Source: Litoditis marina
Taxonomy: Eukaryota > Nematoda > Chromadorea > Rhabditida > Rhabditidae
Length of the DNA stretch: 64,000 bases
Assembly: GCA_964036275.1 (NCBI GenBank)
Contig: OZ038440.1
Span: 3,261,690 to 3,325,689, forward strand
Direction: 5' to 3'
Every line of letters starts with the position of its first letter. The first letter of the stretch is position 1. A program made the translations under genes and the position numbers. Shown one piece after another: positions 59,701 through 64,000 of the stretch. The notes beneath the pieces were generated by a model that was not told the origin of the DNA, made no database searches, and saw only the letters and a program-made list of their open reading frames with translations.

Positions 59701-62700
59701 TGATCAACATCTTCAACGAGAAGATATTCATCCTGATCTGGCTCTGGTTCACTCTTCTCTTCGTCGCCTCTACACTTGACATGCTCTACTGGTTCAGTAT
59801 CAGCATGTTTCACAGGTAATATTTGGTTCTCTTAACTATAGAACTAGCTCGCTATCTTGAGATTACACGATTCTATAACTAGTTTGGACACCATTGGCCA
59901 AAATGAAAATGTATTATATTATTTGTATCGATGTTGCTGTCCTATAGTGTTCGATTTTTATAAGCCATCGTATTCTGTTTATGTTGCCACGTATCGCGAT
60001 GTGTTGGAACTTTGTTCCTGTAAAAATACTCTACCGCCACTTACAGAGATCGGTTACGATTCGTTTTGCGTCACTTGGAACTGACCACAGACCCAGATAA
60101 ACCGGAACTGTTCCGGAAAGAGAAACGGAAACAAGTTGAACATTTTCTCAGAACGTACTTGAAGGTAAACTTTATATTTTCTATCCTTTTTTTTGTCAGT
60201 TAACACTATAGTGGATGCCAAATTTATAAATTTCTGTCTCTTGCCGGAATCGAACCTGCGAGCAAAAGATTCGTAGCAGGGCGCTAACCACTGCGCTATT
60301 AGAGCACATCATCACCAAGCCTTGGAATCGAAGACATGTGTGCGTACACAGCGGAAAGTGAGATATACAGTACCCTTCCGCCATTCCGTTGGCGACGACT
60401 ATATGTCCACTCTACTGTACGGTACTGCGTATACTAAGTGACAATTTTGTACGTTCATGCTGAGATGAAACGCGTGAACCACATCAACAATTTGAAAAAA
60501 GGACTACTGTTTATTCCATTTCACGTCTTTTCTTTATTTTTATCAGACAGGCCCATCAACACTTTAACTTCTCTGAAAATCTGTGTTTGCAGGTGGACGG
60601 AATTCTGGTGCTGCGCATGATTGCCATGCACGCGGGAGTCATGTTCTGTACGGAAATAACGGACGCACTCTGGAAGAGATATCTGTCGCAACACCCGGAA
60701 AACCTGATAGATGAAGACTCTTCTCTCATAACATTTGCCAGGTATCCTGAACTTCGTGCGCAGTCTTGAATTTGTTATCATTCTATTAGTTAAAAAACTG
60801 AAGTGGAGTTCGGAGGTAAAGGTGGATATTTCATCATGATAGATTTCCAATTCGAGCACCGCTTTATCAAACAAGAAACTACTGTTTTTAGCTTGAAACA
60901 AAATTGTCATTTTGGATATTCATCTGAGAAATATCTTATTCAGAATACTCTCTATCAATTTGAAAGACACAGTTACTCGTATTCCACCTTAGAAGGGATA
61001 AAAAGTTGAAATTCAACGAAGATTCAGGCTCTCCCTAGATTTTTCATGGTTCACTATTCATGGTTTCGTCTTGCAGGGCTCAGTCGATCCGTCGAAAACG
61101 GCACGACAGCGGCAGCAACTCCGACGGACAGAACCACCAGCGGTTGGGGCGAATTCTGTCGCACAGGTGAACACAGATACAAGTTGCACCAAGCACACAC
61201 GCGCGTTTTGCACGTCCATATGCACTTTTATTTTTTTGCTGAAACATTGAGGTTACGTGACCGTACATAACATAGGAAATATGGGACTACTGGTAAACTC
61301 GTAGTAAACTAGTAGTAGTAGTAAAGGAGGAGTACTCTCGTAGTAGAGTAGGGGTACCCTGGTAGAAAACTAGTAGTAAATACGGACGTCAAATTAAAAA
61401 ATGCATTCTGGCAGTCTGAAACTAGTCTTTTTACGATACATTATCTCCACAGAATTTAAATCACAGTGATTTGTAGGCATTATGAGCACGTAGACAGTTA
61501 GTAGTAAATTAGTCGTAGGCTAGTAGTAACTTACTCGTAGGCTAGTAGAAACCTGTAGTACGCTAACTAGGCAGGAAAGTGCTGAACGTTCATAATATGG
61601 GAAAATTTCTATCGAATTAGTGCTACTGTAGAACGAGCTTAAGCATAAGGTTTTTTGTTAGGGCTCGTGGCGCATTCACGTTATTCCATAGTGAGCGCTG
61701 AACAGTGAAGCGCGCCTGTAATCGTATACGATTGTAGCGCGCCTTCAGTCATCAGCAGCGTGGCGCAGTGGTAAGTGTCTCGCTTCAGAAGCGAGAGCTC
61801 GAGAGTTCGAGTCCCAGATGGTGCAAAACATGGTAAACAGCAGAGTAATGCGATAGAGGATAACGTAACTACTTATAGAAGATATATGATCCTAAAAAAT
61901 ATAATTTTTTTTATTTTATTTTTTATTTTTCAAAATTGACTTTTACCACAGATAAACTAGTAGCTGACTACCATCTCACTAGTAGTTAGGTAGGAGTAGA
62001 ACTATAGTTTAACTCCTCCCCTACGCCTACATTACTACAAGAAAACTAGTAGTTTACTAGTAGTAGAATAGGGGTGTGGTAGGAGTTCACTAGTAGTTTA
62101 CTTGTCGTTATAGAATCACTGTGTATGGAGTTTTTCGCTGTAAATCTGCATTTATATTCTCAAACTTCCGGCTCTAACTGAGATTGTTTGCTGTTCTTCT
62201 TCAAATCAAAAACCCAATTTTCTTCATGGCGAGTAGAAGTGATATAGTGTCCACCAGCTTGTACCTCCACCATGATTTTCATTTTTCTGCTGTTCGTGTA
62301 TAGCACATGCATGTTACTGAATCAATCATTCAAAATCCTGGAAATGGTGATGACTATTCATCGACAGTGAACAAAACTGCCACTTGAACTGTGAAAAACA
62401 GCAATTCAGGAGGAATTACATTCTATTTTTTCTCACAAACACCTTCTACGTGAATTTTTTATACACCTTCATTTTACATGAGCTTTCTATGTATGGTCAC
62501 CTCTTTGGTTGTTTTCTGCTTCTGTTTTGCAATACTTTCATCTACCTAACAAAGTGAAGTGAGCTACGTGCAGTTTCTGTCTCTGTTCCCTTTATTGTTG
62601 TTCTGTGCCTTTGTGTGTTCGATAAATATGTATCACTTTCACCGCTTCTCTAAGAAACGTGTATGTACACTAGTAACGTAGAAGACAATTAATGCACAGC

Positions 62701-63986
62701 ACACACATTATTAATATTGAGCAAAATGGTCACTTGCTCGTGTTTTGCGTCTCTGGTTCTGTGCACTATTCCGCGGCGGACACAAACAACCGGCTTGTTA
62801 TCAACCAAAAATGAACTTGGTTGCTTTTCTAAAAGAAATTCGGTTGATTTTCAAAGCAACCGGATTGCTTTCGAGAAGCAATCAACCTCTGTTTACAAAA
62901 GCAACCGGGTTGATAATAAAAATCAACTAGCTTTATTACTTCACAAAACTCGGTTGTTTTTGTAAACAAAGACTGGTTGGTTCTGAAAGCGGGATGTGAG
63001 AGCAGAGAAATAGCGTACTTTCGAGAATACGCGAATCGGGATGGAATGCCGGGATTTTCATGAATACAACTTCTGTAGAGACCGGCTGGCTGACCTCACA
63101 CTCACTAAGCACTGATCTTGCGTGCGCTTCTACGACACCGCAACCATAGTAACTTCACAACGAAAAGCGAAACGTTGAGCGCCAAATCGGGCTGAAAAAT
63201 GTTATCTACGTTGAAGGCCAATAAATATTCATTCTGATCAGCTTCTTAAACTCAGACTGTTGCAGTACAAACTACAAATCTGGCTTGTAGTACCTTCGCG
63301 TGATGCAGCGAAGATTTTGAACGGAGTTTTACAGAACAGACAAATGTCGTTATTACTCTCTTATAATGAGCTTTTCTGGGTGATCTTTTAGTTTCAGTAG
63401 AAGTAGACACTTTTTAAAAGCATGCATCAATCAAATCTTGCTACACCCATATATTTCTGCGCGGTGTGATACTTCATTTCAGAAGTACCGGCGGTAGTTT
63501 CCGGTTGAATCGCGCACAGCCGGCCAACCGGTCGGTAAAGAGTGCGGGACCTCCACCGTTGTCTCCAGCTGGCACCGCCACCGCCACTACCACCACGACG
63601 TCAAGGTAAGCTCATTGTTCTGGACCACCAACCCTTGGGAACTTCTCAAAAAATCAATAATCGTTTGGTTTTTACTTGTCTTAGTAGCAGTAGCATATAA
63701 ATTTGAACCATCAATAACTTAAATTTGAACCATAAATATTTTTGACTATCTCAAACATCCAATAATCATGTTGTAATAACTCATGTACTTACAAATCGTA
63801 ATAACATACACATCTGTTATACGAAATGAGTTGTCCTTCAGGTTCGGTAGGATGCGGTCCGGTTTGAGTGGAGGTCATACGAAAGTGGTAATCAACAGTC
63901 CCTCATCGGATAGTTCGGAACAAGCTAACAACGGGGAACCGGGCACCAACTCATCGAGAAGAGACAGCCAACCATTGGCAGTGTAG
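44772..63986 (+). CDS. Innexin (gap-junction channel subunit)
   Basis: Complete innexin forming gap junctions or hemichannels. Exons: 44772-44829, 52468-52546, 52874-52985, 53479-53592, 57727-57874, 58253-58364, 58628-58730, 58925-59086, 59640-59815, 60047-60164, 60593-60741, 61077-61166, 63483-63605, 63842-63986. Phases agree throughout, giving 562 residues with four membrane helices. The N-terminus has the family motif [10 protein letters not shown]. The first extracellular loop holds Cys91 and Cys109 ([21 protein letters not shown]). The signature YYQW is at ~141-144. The second loop has CDFEVRVLG and [15 protein letters not shown] with its two cysteines (297, 314). The cytoplasmic tail of ~120 residues is Ser/Thr/Arg-rich and ends PLAV, a possible class II PDZ ligand. 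An in-frame TGA upstream supports ATG 44772, but most innexins start near MVLQNMF (52525), so a shorter isoform is plausible. Exon 5 could start 12 bp later using a GAAG acceptor. Confidence 0.95.
47181..47314. repeat. MITE family A copy in innexin intron 1
   Basis: Starts TATACTGCTAGTAAATTGCA and ends TTACTTCTAGTATA, with a nearly intact core including CAGAACTCAGAAACGTGCAA. Confidence 0.8.
50854..50934. repeat. Dispersed repeat copy, inverse of 62990-63067
   Basis: Reads GTATTCATGAATATTCCCGC ... GCTATTTCTCTGCTCTCACA. The inverse, about 80% similar, occurs 12 kb downstream in innexin intron 12. Confidence 0.75.
52041..52253. repeat. Foldback element with CCATTCCTA..GAGAC ends, copy 2
   Basis: Starts CCATTCCTACTGAGACTCCT and ends GGTCTCAGTAGGAATGG. 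It lies in innexin intron 1, about 215 bp before exon 2. Confidence 0.75.
53701..53830. repeat. Foldback element in innexin intron 4, starts GGTGAAAAGTCAAGGGAA
   Basis: The two halves are inverse copies around the centre AAAGGAACCTTT. The arms include CCAAAATCGCGGGCCTAAAA and its complement. Confidence 0.8.
54481..57189 (-). ncRNA. Chain of antisense exons nested in innexin intron 4 (coding status unclear)
   Basis: Four GC-richer blocks have good minus-strand splice signals. 57189-57122 lies between CTTCTAG and GTGAGG. 55447-55355 lies between TTTTCAG and GTAATT. 55053-54996 lies between GATTTCAG and GTCAGT. From 54561 downwards a block follows TTTTTACAG. Several frames stay open: 57189-57122 reads [18 protein letters not shown], 55447-55355 reads [18 protein letters not shown], and the last two blocks together read [19 protein letters not shown]. 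No single phase chain makes a convincing long protein. It may be a small nested gene with a missed exon, a decayed gene, or a non-coding antisense transcript. Confidence 0.4.
55989..56102. repeat. 114-bp palindrome in innexin intron 4
   Basis: Arms pair through AGCGACACCGTACTACTGCC and its inverse, extended outward by GGCGTT / AACGCC-like ends, with a short asymmetric centre (GTTACTGCAGTATC). Confidence 0.85.
57511..57604. repeat. Half copy of the same foldback element, opposite orientation
   Basis: The inverse strand reads GGTGAAAAGTCAAGGGAATA ... CCTAAAAGGCCCGCGATTCT, matching the 53.7-kb element. It lies in the same intron, ~120 bp before exon 5. Confidence 0.75.
60206..60404 (-). repeat. 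199-bp dispersed element with tRNA-like promoter, copy 2
   Basis: Same length, ends and A/B boxes as the copy at 12.55 kb, here within innexin intron 10 and antisense to the gene. The anticodon region does not form a proper stem, so it is tRNA-derived rather than a working tRNA. Confidence 0.85.
61285..62105. repeat. Region rich in ACTAGTAGT words forming inverse ends around a tRNA-like core
   Basis: Blocks of (GTAGTAAACTAGTAGT)-like sequence occur at 61285-61580 and 61965-62105, in innexin intron 12. Between them lie a strong GCGCGC-stem hairpin at about 61711-61750 and a tRNA-like sequence. It may be one composite foldback element. Confidence 0.5.
61754..61825 (+). pseudogene. tRNA-like sequence (degenerate)
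   Basis: A-box TGGCGCAGTGG, a perfect anticodon hairpin CTCGC-TTCAGAA-GCGAG and B-box AGTTCGAGTCC are present. The acceptor arm (AGCAGCG versus ATGGTGC) and the T stem do not pair, so it is a tRNA relic or a tRNA-derived promoter. Confidence 0.6.
62780..62975. repeat. Cluster of GGTTGATT / AATCAACC words
   Basis: At least eight AACCGG/CGGTTG-type words on both strands in 200 bp (GGTTGCTTT, GGTTGATTTT, AAGCAACCGG). They form an imperfect multi-arm foldback in innexin intron 12. Confidence 0.6.
62990..63067. repeat. Dispersed repeat copy, inverse of 50854-50934
   Basis: Reads CGGGATGTGAGAGCAGAGAA ... TTTTCATGAATAC. It directly follows the GGTTGATT cluster, so the two may be one element. Confidence 0.75.
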
Positions 63987-64000
63987 CTACACGCTCTGTC

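Overview
This window looks like one stretch of a nematode genome, probably a free-living rhabditid. The coding sequence is cut into 45-210 bp exons. Introns end in TTTTCAG-type acceptors, AT content is high, and a complete innexin gene carries the invertebrate YYQW signature. I found no prokaryotic or viral genes. Gene models were built by hand by chaining splice sites and codon phase; no database was searched.

Minus strand, 1-13.7 kb: the 3' part of a MAGUK scaffold gene resembling PALS1/Stardust (MPP5), cut by the left edge. It has an L27-like segment, PDZ, SH3 and HOOK, preceded in phase by an extra N-terminal PDZ. The guanylate kinase domain lies outside the window. Further minus-strand exons at 15.3-19.2 kb can be joined to it in phase, but the join and the true 5' end are unproven.

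Minus strand, 21.4-28.7 kb: a complete 13-exon major facilitator transporter of the oxalate/formate-antiporter type, 494 residues. A tRNA-Ser(GCU) gene lies on the opposite strand in one intron. A 182-bp inverted copy of the first exon sits just behind exon 3.

28.8-44.7 kb: a divergent 16-kb intergenic region rich in repeats. It holds a 25-bp minisatellite with higher-order structure, a 200-bp-arm palindrome, ~125-bp TGACGTCA tandem repeats, two matching structured hairpins and a 118-bp hairpin, with only weak gene candidates.

Plus strand, 44.8-64.0 kb: a complete 14-exon innexin of 562 residues ending in a possible PDZ ligand. Its 7.6-kb first intron and 4.1-kb fourth intron are full of foldback elements. 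The fourth intron also holds a chain of antisense exons bounded by good splice sites.

The innexin (gap-junction channel) and the MAGUK (junctional scaffold) both act at the plasma membrane, but nothing in the sequence shows that they work together. Most of the remaining DNA is introns seeded with short inverted-repeat (MITE-like) families, one of which carries a tRNA-like promoter.
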